The notes under the pieces: model-generated | Told to the model about the DNA's origin: nothing | The model's input: only the letters and a program-made list of their open reading frames with translations | Databases searched by the model: none | NCBI GenBank assembly: GCA_036186865.1 | Contig: AP025040.1 | Span: 13,732,111-13,796,110, forward strand | From: Eustoma russellianum | Taxonomy: Eukaryota > Streptophyta > Magnoliopsida > Gentianales > Gentianaceae | Length of the DNA stretch: 64,000 nt | Direction: 5' to 3' | Translations under genes and position numbers: made by a program | Shown: positions 22,083-33,854 of the stretch, piece by piece | How positions within the stretch are numbered: the stretch's first letter is position 1 | Layout: the number at the start of each line of letters is the position of its first letter

Positions 22083-25000
22083 CATCTCTGTTTCGCGGAT
22101 GATTTGGTTATTTTTGCAAAAGCTGATTGTGTTTCGCTGCAAATGATTATGGACAGATGTTATAACCCGAAATTTTTGAACTAATTGTTACACGTTAATT
22201 TAAAAACTAGGTAGCCGTTGGATGTAGCAATACTGCGAGTTAAATTAATTATAGCGTTTCGTTATGTTTAGGTGATTGCGTAATTAACTATTGATATATA
22301 TATTTGTATATAAGATTAAGTGGCAAAAAAAACAAATAGAAAAATAAGTTATATGGACTAATTAAATTAACAGCGGCATAGGATAAGGAATTTAAAAAAA
22401 GAGAAATAATAACAATCAAAAGTAAATATTAACAAAAAAAAAAAGAGAGAACAAATAATAAAATCAAAAAAAATAAAAAAAAGAAACGTGATGATGAGGG
22501 GCAGTTAATGGCCCCTCATTCTCGCAAATTGAAAGGGGATAAAGGTAGGAGGAGGTGCTGGAAAGTCAAGGGAAGGAAAAAAATAAAAAAAAAAGGTAAA
22601 GAAAATGAGGGAATGTAGGGGCTAGGCGACAGAAGCGAAGAAAGAGAAAGAGAAAAAAAAAAAAGAAGGAAGGGGAGAGGGAGATCCAAGGGTTTCAACC
22701 TATTCACAGGGACATATAATCGCATAATGGTCTGTATCCAGGTAGGTTCCCTTTTCTCCCTTCAATTGGTACAAATTCCAGTATGTTTTGGTGATATATT
22801 ATGTGTTTATTTTTTTAGTTGTTGAAATCTATACTATGTTGCTTGATCTGTGAAAAGCATGAGTTTTGATTACTGTGGAATGCATTTGATTACTGTGTGT
22901 TTGATGAGTGTGGAATGCGTATACTGTTTTGCGTGGACTGGATTTGATTTTAGGGAAAATTTTGATAATCAAAATAGTCAAACTGACTTGGTTTTGATTT
23001 TAGGGAAAAATTTGATAATCAAAATAGTATACACTGCGTTTTTGAGTGTCTGTGGAATGGAATGCGATGCGGCTCTCTGGTTTGAAGTTAGGGATGAATT
23101 TGATATCAAAAGAATTTCTAGGATTTATTTTATTAATGTTATTTAATTGACTAAAATAGTATTAAATATAGAAAAAATATAAGTAAATATCAGAAAATTC
23201 ATAAATAAATTCTAGAAATTATAAAATACTGAAATTAAATTATTTTCATCAAATTTCTGTGTAGCGGGCCGATTGTGCGCAGGTCTGACTCATTTACTTA
23301 ATATATATAAAATACAATAAAATAAAATAATCTACTGAGCCGACCACGGGCCGGGCCGAATGGCCAACGGACCGGACCCCAGTTGGCTGGCCCAATTAAA
23401 CGGAAAAAAAAATATAATAAAAAATAATATAATTCTGAATTTTTGGAAATTCTATAAATGTTATTTAATTAATTTTAAATAGTAATAATTATAGAAAAAA
23501 TGTAAATAAAATGGGAAAATTATATATAAATTCCAGAAATTATAAATTGATGAAACTAGGTTATTTTCATTAAAATTCGGTAATTGTGATAATTTACCTA
23601 ATTTAGATAATTAGAAAATTAATAGAAATAAATAGGAGGAATATGGAAAAAGCCCGATGAATGTATACGAAAAGTGGGAAAATAGAGTTGACTCCGAACA
23701 ACGCTGAATCAGTACTCGATAATAAGTGAACCTAGATTTGAGTGCCGGAGGATGGTGAGGATGGGCCAGGGGCCTCAGGCGATTGTGTTTTCGCATTCAT
23801 GGCACGTGCATTGCATTGATGGCGGGTCGTGACGTACGGGTCACGGGCGCTCAGGATGGTGTACGGTGGCAGGGCCACGACACTCAGGATGGTGTGCGGT
23901 GGCGCGGCCACGCACACTCAGTATGGTGACTGTGGGGTGTACGACCTGCAGCCACTCAGTAAGACCTGGGTTCATGCATTGCACGGTGGAGATATCGGCA
24001 TTCTGTGTGACATGCATAGTAGGACATGCATTACGATGTTGCGCATTCTTTATCTGGAGTGAATTACTTTCCGCAGTCTTTCATATGCTTATGGGATATC
24101 ATGTTTTATGTGTTATGTGTTATATCATTTTAGTATGCTAGTCTTGTACGAGTTGGAGGCAGGTGCCTACTGGGTGATTTTCCGTCACTCACCCCTACTT
24201 CCCCCCCACCAGGTGAGAACGAAGAAGCGTACGACTATATCTTTGCTGAGGACGGGCTGACACGGTAGTATGGGCATACTGACGGTCGCACCTAGGATAC
24301 GAGGAGACCTTGCGGCTGTCTGTCGTTATTTTATTGGGGTTTCATTGGATACTACCCTGTTTAGACTGATAGCAGTTAGAGGTTGCCACAGTGACTTTAT
24401 TGTCATTATGGATTTAGTGTTTTATTGATGATTTCTTTGTTCGGTAATTTAATGTTATGGTAATTCGTTTCCGCGAAAAAAATTTCTACGTATTTTCGGA
24501 CATGTAGAAAGTTGATTCGACGCCTTGTATTCTCCTTAGTGAGATACGGCGGGTGCACCATTCCCGATGTTAGGGTTCGGGAGCGGGGCGCTACAACAGA
24601 CTGTCCATTTTCGGTCAATGTTCGGGACTCCTGCCCAATTTTTCAAAATCCAGTATCTTCATTGCAGGTGTCCACAATTATCAGCCGCTACAATCCATAA
24701 CCGGTTTTACCCTAGGCACAATGCCTTTCAGGTATCTTGGTATCCCTGTTGCTGGATCTAGATTGCAAATATGTCATTATTCACCCTTCATTTCCAAACT
24801 TCTCTAAAAAATCAATCTCTGGAAGTCTTCTTCCCTTTCCTACGCAGGGAGACTTCAGTTAATTAAATCTGTGCTCCAAGGTGTTCTTTGCTTTTGGCTT
24901 AGTGCCCTCCCTATTCAATCCGCTGTCTTTGAGCAAATTAATCGAATCTGCTTGCTCTTCCTATGGGGTTGCACTGACTCTGGAAACAGAAAAGCATTGG

Positions 25001-25818
25001 TTGTTTGGAAACAAGTTTGTTTGCTCAAACAGGAAGGGGGTCTGGGGGTTATTGATCTTAAGTCATGGAATCTGTCCCTGCTTGCCAAACACATCTGGGA
25101 CCTCCACAAGAAAAAAGACAATCTTTGGGTGCAATAGATTAATCACAGATACAAACTTGATGCTTCCTTATGGACTAGACCGATTGTAAAATCGGACTCC
25201 CCACTCTTAAAAAAATTGCTTCAAATCTGGGATATTCTAGTTCATTCACAAGGAAGCATTGTTGCCACTCTTGGCCTCCTTGAACGATGGGTCTCTAATG
25301 ACTCATTGCAGTCCAAACTTGTCTATGATTTTCTTCGGCCTAAGGGCCAAATTGCACCTTGGGCTAATATTGTTTGGGATTCTATTTTCACTCCTAAACA
25401 TGCTTTCTGTCTTTGGCTTGCATCACTTGGTAAACTGCAAACAAGGGATAAAACGGCATTCATACAAGATAAATCTTGTCCACTTTCCGGTACCTTTGAT
25501 GAAATTTCATATCACCTATTCTTTCAATGTGCACATGTTCAACAGGTTTGTCATTCGATATCTGCATGGAATGACATGCCTACTAATCTCCGTAATCTCA
25601 TCCAAACTTTAGCTTGGGCTAAATCTAGACTACGTAAAAAATCTCCTAGAATTAAGGCGGTTAAGATTTCTATTGCTGCAGCAGTGTATTACATTTGGCA
25701 AGGCAGAAACAAGAAAATATTTGAAGACTTTGCTTTTATTCCCGCTGATGTAATTCAACACATCTGCACACACGTATATAGGGTCGTGCATAAGGCATAC
25801 CCGAATTTGTTTGGTTAG
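22083..25818 (+). pseudogene. L1 ORF2 C-terminal fragment
   Basis: Left part 22083-22157 reads HLCFADDLVIFAKADC. The right part resumes at 24601 with LSIFGQCSG and goes on to a MPFRYLGIPVAGSRL block, LSYAGRLQLIKSVLQG, a WKQVCLLKQEGGLGV block and a zf-RVT region (WDSIFTPKHAFCLWLASLGK, then HLFFQCAHVQQVC). The two parts share one frame once the LTR and its 5-bp duplication are removed. In-frame stops lie at 24805 and 25135. Confidence 0.88.
22158..24595 (+). repeat. Solo LTR of a Ty3/gypsy family
   Basis: TGTTATAACCCG...GCGCTACA, 2438 bp, clearly related to the LTRs at 8626 and 14393 but diverged. It is flanked by perfect 5-bp repeats ACAGA at 22153-22157 and 24596-24600. No interior or second LTR is present, so it is a product of LTR-LTR recombination. 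Confidence 0.92.
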
Positions 25819-26105
25819 TGCTATAGTCTTATGGAGATTATAATTTTTTGATTTTGGACATTGATATCACATAGCATGTTATGTGTTATCGTAAAGTTGT
25901 TAGGCTTTACATGTAAATTTTGACTGGCAGCCTGTTGCCTTTATATTTTGTTTCGCTTTGGCTTAAATGGCAAGCAGCCTGTTGCTTCGCCATCTTTCGT
26001 ACATTGTACGGGTGCACCCCCATTAAGGTGCTTTTCGGTCAGGGTTTGCCTGGCTATTGGGTATACTATTTGCATTGTTTTCCAAAAAAAAAAAACAATA
26101 GGCGC

Positions 26106-26460
26106 ATTCTCTTGTGATGAAAGACGTTTTGTCTTGGTCTTCTTCATACATGGTTATTTGATGATAGCATTTGAAAGTGTTGAGAAAGTCAAAGACCTCA
26201 TACCCAATCGTTGAATCTACTAACCTGTAAATCTTTGGCAGTGGATATCATACTTTTGGACAAGTTTTGTTCAAGTCAGTGTAGTCTATATACATCCTCC
26301 AACTTTTGTCAGGATTTGGCAAAACCATAGGCTAATCTAACTAGATAGATGACTTCTCTTATAAACTTGACAGTAATCAGCTTGACCTCTTCATCAATTA
26401 CTTTAATCTTCTATGGTGCGAAGTTTCTTTTATTCTTTAGGTTTTAAATAGATACAGACT
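26106..26460 (-). pseudogene. Ty3/gypsy reverse transcriptase remnant, N-terminal side
   Basis: On the minus strand: KVIDEEVKLITVKFIREV near 26395-26350, then WRM-IDYTDLNKTCPK near 26300, then QITMYEEDQDKTSFITRE near 26150. This is the conserved start of plant Ty3/gypsy RT with a few stops and frameshifts. The L1 at 22079-26093 entered it and moved its continuation to 21835-22078. Confidence 0.8.
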
Positions 26461-26891
26461 TCACCTCATGTAAGACCTCATCTCATGTAAGTACAAGTTT
26501 CAATATATTCATAATTCATTTCAGACTTTAGTTTTACAAAACCATTTCAGGTTTCATACTTTAAACATTAGTTTTACCAAACAGTCTCTCTGTAAAGCGT
26601 GTTGGATGAAATTCTTTGTCACATTGAGATAATCGAAAATTCGAAACTACTGGTTTAGTATACTAAAATTTAATCACTATTTCTTTGTCACATCCCATTC
26701 GAGAACAAACTAAAAGAATATAATAAATTTAAATGTCATTTTCTCACTACCACCACATATACTTGGGTATATTTTACAATTTCACGTTTTCCCTTTAGCT
26801 AAGTTCTTCTTGAACAGTTTCTGGCGCAAAATTACAGGAACCCTACGTGGAACATCTGTAATTTCACTTTGTCAATTTTATTTTTCTTCTC
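26461..26891. other. Intergenic DNA
   Basis: Possibly the upstream part of the same Ty3/gypsy relic; no other signal. Confidence 0.35.

Positions 26892-26934
<43 letters not shown>
26892..26934. repeat. (TAA)n microsatellite
   Basis: About 14 TAA/AAT units. Confidence 0.95.
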
Positions 26935-26935
<1 letters not shown>

Positions 26936-26956
26936 ATCAGAAAATGAGATCCAATC

Positions 26957-27217
26957 CCCCAGGGCATAGTCCAGTTAGTACTCGGGTTGGGGATTGCCAA
27001 CAATAGGTCATGAGTTCGAATCCAGGGACGCGCACAATGTGTGTTCCTCTGCTGCTAGGCCAAATGTCTAGTTTCTGGGGGTACCTTGTATGGGTGACTG
27101 TGTAAGATGTCACCAATCTAGGAGTCCGTTGGACTCTTGATTTACATCCTCCACGCAGCTCTTTAGAGCTGGAACAGTGGGAGCCTTTTGGGTTGGGATT
27201 CAACGTTTTGCTAACAA
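26957..27217 (+). mobile_element. tRNA-derived SINE, family T, full copy
   Basis: Flanked by a perfect 17-bp repeat GAAAATGAGATCCAATC at 26940-26956 and 27218-27234. It carries box A-like CATAGTCCAGTTAGTACTCGG and box B-like GAGTTCGAATCC, as expected of a tRNA-derived RNA polymerase III promoter. The body is shared with the copies at 29102 and 2475. Confidence 0.92.
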
Positions 27218-27234
27218 GAAAATGAGATCCAATC

Positions 27235-27950
27235 TTTAGATTATACGTGCTGCTACAGGATTTGAAGGTCAGTCTTATCTTATGCCGAGAAAAAAAGGGC
27301 CACTGCTAGTAAGAGAGGGACACGTCCATTGGTGGGCAAGAAAGACGAAAAAGTTATGTCCCTCACTCCAATCGTTACTAAAACACTTGGCTAGTGTTGC
27401 CCAATCTGAAGCAGTTTCTTCAAAGGGATAAGAGAGGTGGGCTCCATGCTGCCTGAGTTAAACCTGATTTTCAGTTGGATTATGTACATAGAAAATAATG
27501 CTCGAGATATTTTAATGAAGAATCCTGAGTAAGAAATGAAAACTTGTTTGTACAGAGAAAATAGAGAAAATAATGTGTTGTACAGAGAAGTGATCTATCT
27601 AAATAGAGAAAATAGAGAAAATAATGTCACAAAGCAACAACCTTACCTGTTGGTCTAAGGCTCGCCCTCAACACATAAAAATAGAGAAAAACATAAATAA
27701 AATGAAAACTTCTAAACTCAGTCAATTTTAATGAAGAATCCTGAGAGAATTGATCGACCATCGGTTTATTCTTCGTTTATGTCAAGATTCATTATTGATT
27801 CTTGAGCAAATGATGTTAGCCTCAGTAGAAGTGGACCAGATAGTGAACTCGGACATGAGTAGCATGGCACTAGGCCAGTGTGGTGCTGACTTTGATACAA
27901 CAGATGTGACACATAGACGCCACTATACACTGCCGACCGATATTTTAGTA
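27235..27950. other. Intergenic DNA
   Basis: A GAGAAAATAGAGAAAATAATGT motif is repeated near 27557 and 27606. No gene seen. Confidence 0.4.
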
Positions 27951-27959
27951 CGTTTAACC

Positions 27960-28148
27960 CGGATGGGATCCAGCAAGGCCAACAATGAGGCCAAAAATGA
28001 GGCCACGAATCCTGAGACGCCATGTGTCCTATTTGATCTATTTAAAAAACAAAAAACTTTTTTCATATATGAATAATGGGACACGTGGCGCTACCGGATT
28101 CGCGGCCTCATTTTTGGCCTCCTTTTTAGCCTTGCAGGATCTGATCCG
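27960..28148. mobile_element. Foldback MITE with 9-bp TSD, second Mutator-type family
   Basis: A 189-bp hairpin whose arms CGGATGGGATCCAGCAAGGC and the inverse at the right end are imperfect inverted repeats of about 70 bp. They are separated by an AT-rich loop at 28030-28077. Flanked by perfect CGTTTAACC at 27951-27959 and 28149-28157. Confidence 0.9.
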
Positions 28149-28158
28149 CGTTTAACCG

Positions 28159-28309
28159 GGGATAGGATCACCTCACCGTAAGAGGGTTTGCGGTGACGCG
28201 TGACCGCGCGATACGTGCACTAAGGAGGGTGGTGAGGATAGATGAAGGTGCCACGTGTCGCGTGGTCACAAAGGAGATGAGGAAAATTGGGGTAAGGAGA
28301 TCCCAACCA
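28159..28309. mobile_element. Foldback MITE, family M183, copy 2
   Basis: GGGATAGGATCACCTCACCG start; right end AAGGAGATCCCAACCA. 151 bp with a shortened hairpin. Flanks GTTTAACCG (28150-28158) and GTTTAACAG (28310-28318) match at 8 of 9 positions. Its left target copy overlaps the right target copy of the neighbouring MITE. Confidence 0.82.
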
Positions 28310-28318
28310 GTTTAACAG

Positions 28319-28859
28319 CTGCAACTTTTATATTTTTCCGAATTTTATCTCATTCACGAATAAGATATATACAAGTAAAGAAGACTCGATTGTATCCCTA
28401 AATATGGAGTTTAACATATTGAGTCTATTTTTCTTTATAAATCTTTCAATGATTAAGGGTTTAATCTTTTTTTAGTTGGTAGAAGGATTAACTACTAAGG
28501 TACATAATAGTTATAACATATAATTTATTATAAATAACTGGATGATACTTATGAAACGCAGTAGAGTGTTGCTGTATGTATATTTTACGCAACTCCACAA
28601 TTCATACAATAATGCACCATATTCCTTTTTATTTTTTTAAGCGCATGATAACGGTACAAAATGAGCAGAAAACATGCCTACTCCTTTTTATTTTTTCTTT
28701 CCCTTTTGGTTTGTAAGAGTGTCCTCGACGAATCTTCAGCAAAAATATTCTTTTTTTTTTTCCTTATGCCTAGTTTTTTAAGAATATAATGGAGACAATC
28801 TTCTTAAAACATTGATATCGTGTGACATGGTACCTCTTCAAACTAATTATGCTCCACTT
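28319..28859. other. AT-rich intergenic DNA
   Basis: Nothing assigned. Confidence 0.4.
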
Positions 28860-28955
28860 GAAGTCATAGTTACGAACCGTGAAAACAGCTTCTTATACAA
28901 AGTATAGGGTAAAGATACATATATCACATCGTGAAGATATTCGACCGGCCCTATG
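28860..28955 (-). repeat. SINE family A fragment
   Basis: Minus-strand match to the right half of family A: CACATCGTGAAGATATTCGA and GTGAAAACAGCTTCTTATAC are complements of the clinal GATCTGATGTAC and GGCTGTTTCCGC blocks. Confidence 0.5.
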
Positions 28956-29101
28956 TAAACAAAGGAGACTAGTGCACCTGAAACGTCTTTTTGGTCCACT
29001 TTAAGTTCTAACCTAGAAGGTCTCGTTCAAAAAAACGCAATTATCAGCCAAGTGAAGTGAATGTAAACCCGAAAATTTTGTGGTCTCATGATCTATATCT
29101 T

Positions 29102-29369
29102 AAGGTTGAACCCCAACCAGTAAGGGTCTCTGTCACACTCAGTTCCAAAGGTAAATCATGTACCCAACGGTCCGCTAGCAGGAGCTTGATCATTTACACA
29201 GTAGTCTGCATAAGGAGCCCCTCAGCACTGCTGGCAAGCCTACAGAACAAGGAAGCTCTCACACTATGTATTTGCTGGGAAGGAGCTTTCTTGCATTTGA
29301 TAAAAATTGAACCCCTGAGTTTCCTTTCGAGAACTCTTGTTCGGAACCAGTTAGGCTATGTCCATAAGA
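29102..29369 (-). mobile_element. tRNA-derived SINE, family T, minus-strand copy
   Basis: Flanked by CTCATGATCTATATCTT (29085-29101) and CTCATCATCTATATCTT (29370-29386), 16 of 17 identical. On the minus strand it starts with a box A-like ATAGCCTAACTGGTTCCG and has a box B-like GGGGTTCAATT. It ends GGTTGGGGTTCAACCTTAAG. The 162-codon frame on + here is only its antisense. Confidence 0.88.
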
Positions 29370-29637
29370 CTCATCATCTATATCTTATTTTGATGACAGA
29401 GACATCATCGACAATAATGCACCATACTTACGACTATTTGACATCTTTGACCAGTGCATCTAGGAGACACAGTTGTGTGATCGCCTTTCACTCCATACTT
29501 TGTGGTCCAAACTCCAAGTTCTCAGAGAAGATATTATTTTTTTAAAAAAAAATTCTTATCTAAACTTCTCTCTTAAATAAAAGTATGCTATACAAAAAGA
29601 ACAAAAAAAAAAAAAAAGCAACACACTTTTTAGTACT

Positions 29638-30083
29638 TATGGTAATATAGTCTCACTTCACCGACTTTTAAAAAAAATGTGTGTTATATGAGAATGATGT
29701 ACCATCATCTATTGCCTGAATGAGGTACCACCATCTATTGGCTTAAGATTTTGAGTTGATACGAGACTCAACTCATGTAAACCCAAGTTTCAACAGAGCA
29801 GGTTTAAAATATGGACTCATACCTAGCTTAACCCATAGTTGGCATTTATTGTCTCCCCTCATCAACTCCAGATGTTTATGTCTGGCTTGTGGTTTATAAT
29901 TAAGAGCGGGTTCTAAGACGCGTGTGTAAATCAAGTCACGTTGCTACGTGAGGGTGGGTATGGAGAATATAGTCCCGCATCATCCGCTTTGAAAAAATAT
30001 GTGGGTTATATAAGAATAAGATATCGCCACTCATTGTCTTACGGTTTTAAGTGAATATGAGGCTCGCCGCTCAAGTTTCAACA
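29638..30083 (+). mobile_element. Degenerate TRIM retrotransposon
   Basis: Two terminal repeats (29638-29795 and 29959-30083) each end AAGTTTCAACA. The interior starts GAGCAGGTTTAAAAT, the rest of a primer-binding site whose TGGTATCA part is lost, and contains GGCTTGTGGTTTATAATTAAG. The whole matches the better preserved TRIM at 41615-42047. The first repeat has an internal duplication. Confidence 0.78.
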
Positions 30084-30290
30084 TATGGACCCAATATGTT
30101 AAAGGCCAAAATATGTTCTTTTTATGAAGCATTTTTATTTAGAATGGAAGAGTTTAGGAGATTATCCCCTCACCAGAGTCTTAGTGGGGATCATAATTGC
30201 TAATTGATACTCCGGAAGGTTGATCAGAGGGTTTGATTAGTCATTTCTCTCGGCCGATCTTGTCTAGTTGAACTGAAGACCCAAATGGCT

Positions 30291-30474
30291 GGGATGAGAT
30301 CTTTTCACCCCACTTTTCCTCAACCCACTCATGACCGCGCGACACGTGGCAGCAGTGTGGGGTGGTGAGGCTAGATGCGGGTGACTTTCATCTAGCCTTA
30401 CCACCCTTTCTTGCTGTCACGTGTCGTGCGGTGACGTGTGCGGTGAGGAAAAGTGGGTGAGGGAATCATATCCC
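30291..30474. mobile_element. Foldback MITE, family M183, copy 3
   Basis: 184 bp; GGGATGAGATC...GGAATCATATCCC. Flanks CAAATGGCT (30282-30290) and CAAATAGCT (30475-30483), 8 of 9 identical. The central hairpin GTGGTGAGGCTAGATG pairs with CATCTAGCCTTACCAC. Confidence 0.85.
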
Positions 30475-30565
30475 CAAATAGCTTAATCAAGATCAATTTA
30501 GGTACAGCTGTAAAGGACTAATTGGTTACACGTAGTTCAGTCTTTTACTGGATGAAGTATATTTT

Positions 30566-30738
30566 GGGAACGGATCCCTTGACCGCCTATTGCATCACTC
30601 CCTTCACGACCCTCTGCCACGTAGAAACAGAAGGTGGTGAGGCTGGGTGAGAGTCAACCGCACCCAGCCTCACCACCACCCCTCTGCTGCCACGTGGCGG
30701 GCGGTCACGGGGAGGGGGGGGTCAGAGGATCCCAATGG
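30566..30738. mobile_element. Foldback MITE, family M183, copy 4
   Basis: 173 bp; GGGAACGGATCCC start and GAGGATCCCAATGG end. Flanks GTATATTTT (30557-30565) and GTATGTTTT (30739-30747), 8 of 9 identical. Only about 90 bp from copy 3. Confidence 0.82.
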
Positions 30739-30831
30739 GTATGTTTTGCTATGTTCAAGTCTGAGCCCAACTAGGTTCCGATGTAACATCTCAAACTTAA
30801 TAGCTATTAGAGAGCTCGAGGCTAAACATAT

Positions 30832-31065
30832 AACAACATTAACTCATTGTCTTAGAGGTTTCCGCCTACGGCAGGGTATGGAAGTCGGATTTACGCAAAC
30901 ATACCCATGTGTTAGAAACACACGAAGGTTGTTTTCCAAGTAGTGAAAATTGAATCAAACTGTGTCGATCAATTGCTACTCCACAATATAAGAAGCGCAG
31001 CCAATTTACTAAGTCATTTTGCTTTATTCCATCATATTCTAAAGTCAAGGAAGAGTGTATCATTG
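30832..31065 (+). repeat. SINE-like repeat, family B
   Basis: CAACATTAACTCATTGTCTT, a TTCCGCCTACGGCAGGGTAT block, GTCGGATTTACGCA, TGTGTTAGAAACACACGAAGG and the 3' half with GTGTCGATCAATTGCTAC and CATTTTGCTTTATTCCATCA. One of the longest copies. Confidence 0.75.
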
Positions 31066-31977
31066 ATCTTATTCATACTTTTGTTCTTATTATTGATAAC
31101 ACAATCCGTGGTTATGTTAATTTGAGAGATCCGTTGACCAATTAGTTTGATGTAGTAACTTGTCAAGTCATACGGACATAGTTAATCAAATACGTACGCT
31201 TTATTCAAAACATGATAGATATTTTGTTCACATATGTAAATTTTGTGTTATGCAGGTAAGTAGTTTTATGAATGAAAGAACACAGCTCCAATATTTGCAA
31301 TAACAGATTTATTTTCATTTCATAATAGAAGGATTAACAAATGTAAACATTAGTAACGACTATATGTACATCAGATTCATTTGATGAGTACTCGATAAAT
31401 TTTTAATTATATCGATTAATAAGTAGTTATAATTCTAAACATCAAAATTCTAGCAAGATATAGAATACGGAAGCTTGTATCTGAAAGTGCTTGAACTTAT
31501 TTCATACTTGTATTTATCATTAAACAAACAAAAAAAAAATGCTAGGCAAAGTATGTACAGCTTGCAAGATGCCAGTAGTGTGTATATCACATAAATTGTA
31601 CCTGATAAAAGTTAAAGGATGAAAATATGAAATGGAAAAGTATGTGTTGTGGGATATGCATAAGTAAAAAATTTGCTGTGCAATTTTTTTATTATCTATG
31701 TGTTACGAGATAAAAAAATAAAATCAGACAAAAAGGAAAAGAATTTGTATTTAAAATTTTATAACCATCTTTTTCTTTTTTTAGGGTATATACACTATCC
31801 AGGTACATCTTTATTAAAACCCTTTTGAATACTTTTTTTATTGTAAGGATCAACCGAGTATCTTTATTTTGTGTCCGTATACCAGTATGAGGAGTCATCA
31901 TTTCGGGCAAAAATTGACATTTTCAATAACAGTTTTTTTGACACCCAAATACCAGTTGAGGTTCCAGTAAAACAGAA
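31066..31977. other. AT-rich intergenic DNA
   Basis: No gene or bounded repeat seen. Confidence 0.4.
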
Positions 31978-32140
31978 GTACAACAACATTTGCCGTATTG
32001 TCTTAAAGGCTTCTGTCTATGATAAGACATGGAGGATCAGATATACGCAACCATATTCATGTATTAGAAATAGACAGGGGTTGTTTCCTAATAACCTATA
32101 ATAAAAATTACGTCAATTTATATCGATCAACTGATGTATC
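31978..32140 (+). repeat. SINE-like repeat, family B
   Basis: AGTACAACAACATTTGCC, a TTGTCTTAAAGGCTTCTGTC block, ACGCAACCATATTCATGTAT and a TATCGATCAACTGATG end. The 3' half is short. Confidence 0.7.
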
Positions 32141-32183
32141 AAAACCTAACAAACACAACCAATTTTCGATTTCCGTATCTTGA

Positions 32184-32304
32184 GGGATAGGATCACCTCA
32201 CCGCAAAGGGAGTGCGGTGACGCGTGACCGCGCGACACGTGACACTCACGTGTCGCGTGATCACAAAGGGGATGAGGAAAGTTGGGGTAAGGAGCTCTCA
32301 ACCC
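32184..32304. mobile_element. Foldback MITE, family M183, copy 5 (short)
   Basis: 121 bp; GGGATAGGATCACCTCACCG start and GGAGCTCTCAACCC end. The hairpin centre is reduced to CGACACGTGACACTCACGTGTCG. Flanks GTATCTTGA (32175-32183) and GTATGTTGA (32305-32313), 8 of 9 identical. Confidence 0.83.
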
Positions 32305-32574
32305 GTATGTTGATGTTCCTCATTTCGAATGTTAACCGTTAGGGTTGCCTACCATTTCAAATCCTAGACATCCTTTTACCCTCCACAAACAGATGTTGAC
32401 ACTTGACCTTCTTTTAGGACCACAATTCCATTTTTGAAACAATTAATTTTAGCAGGAATCTAGGTGCTGATGTTATATGTAAATACCACACATCAAGATA
32501 AGAGCATACGATAATAGAGTGAGAATCCTACATTTTTGGAAACTGTTGTTGCATGCAATCTTTTCCATTCTAAT

Positions 32575-32840
32575 AGAGTTAAAAGACAAACTTTGGAATA
32601 TGATGGAATAAAGCAAAATGATTCATTAAATTGACTGCGCTTCTTATATTGTGAATCAACAGTTGATCGACAAAACGCAATTTTCATTATGGGTCATAGG
32701 GAAACAACATATGTGTGTTAGAAACACACAGGTATATGTGTTAGAAACACACATGTATGGTTGCGTACATCTGACCATCCATACTCCGTTATAGGCGAAA
32801 GCCTGTAAGGCAATGTGGTAATGTTGTTGTTGGTACATGC
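32575..32840 (-). repeat. SINE-like repeat, family B
   Basis: Minus-strand copy: GATGGAATAAAGCAAAATGA, a GTTGATCGACAAAACGC block, CATTATGGGTCATAGGGAAA, an extra repeat of GTGTTAGAAACACACA, and GTAATGTTGTTGTTGG at its 5' end. Confidence 0.75.
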
Positions 32841-33845
32841 AAGTTGCTTTTTTGGAAAGTAGAGATTTCTTGGAATATAAAAATAAATAAATAAAATTCA
32901 AAGCTTTTGACTAATTAGGATAGCTTAACAACATTTGCTGCATTTTTCTCTTTGATGAAAATAATATGAACTTAAGTACGTCATTCGGAACTATTAATGT
33001 CACTAGTACTATTTTTATAAGTAGTACTAAAATTTACTCCTACTACTAAGACATAGAGTCACTAGAACTATAAAAACAAGAGTTATTTCTATATGTCCAA
33101 CTTCGAATTCTTATTCGATTTATGATTTCATTTTTTTCATAATTCATAAGTTTTTGTTTTCTGTACGTTTCGTAATTATTTTATAATTTTTTAAACTTAT
33201 ATGTACAAAATATTTGAACAAAAAATAGAATAAGAAACAAAACATAACAAAAAATAGAACAAAAAATAGATTTAATATCGTTAATCAATCATTTAAAAAA
33301 TCAAAGTCGTTCGTTGATTACTAACTAGGTGCGTACGGAATTTTTGTCTTTTCCTAAAAATTATCAGCCATTTTAACTGTTGATATGTGACTTTGTTTGA
33401 TTCTTTGAATAAAGAAGTTATTGAAAATCAAATCCTGGTGACGAGCATTTGGCAATTTGTAATTATTTGGATGATTAAGAAAGGTGATGAATATGGTACG
33501 CCATTGTCATTAAGCCACGTTTACCAAAATCTTCACTGGTTAAACATAATTTGATTAATTGAAAAAGTTAGAAGGCAGAACATGACAACTAACAGAATTA
33601 TTGTTTTCAGGTCGAATAATGTTAAATTAAATTCATCTTTTAATTTTTGGAAGACCCTGCTATATCACCTGATCTGGAATTTTTTTTTTATTTTTTTCAG
33701 GAGGACTATAATTAAGATGGAGGAATAGCATTATATCCCATAGAAAAAAATTTCAAGAAAAAACTACAAATGAAAGGTCAATCAAGTTAATCTTAAAAAA
33801 AAAAATACTATTCAGCCTAAATAAAAGTTAAAAAAGGAAACAAAA
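32841..33845. other. AT-rich intergenic DNA
   Basis: Nothing assigned. It leads up to the palindromic MULE. Confidence 0.4.
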
Positions 33846-33854
33846 CACTTTTAT

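Larger units (their letters stand above)
22079..26093 (+). mobile_element. 5'-truncated L1 LINE with nested solo LTR
   Basis: It begins inside reverse transcriptase (CFADDL, near 22089), runs through the zf-RVT domain and ends in an A tract. The flanking direct repeat AACAATAGGCGC is at 22067-22078 and 26094-26105 (12 bp). Removing the solo LTR and one target copy leaves about 1.57 kb. The 5' truncation, A tail and variable-length target duplication are the marks of target-primed reverse transcription. Confidence 0.92.

Noticed and set aside
29057..29545. 162-codon frame on the plus strand
   Set aside because: It mostly reads the antisense of a minus-strand SINE bounded by target duplications.
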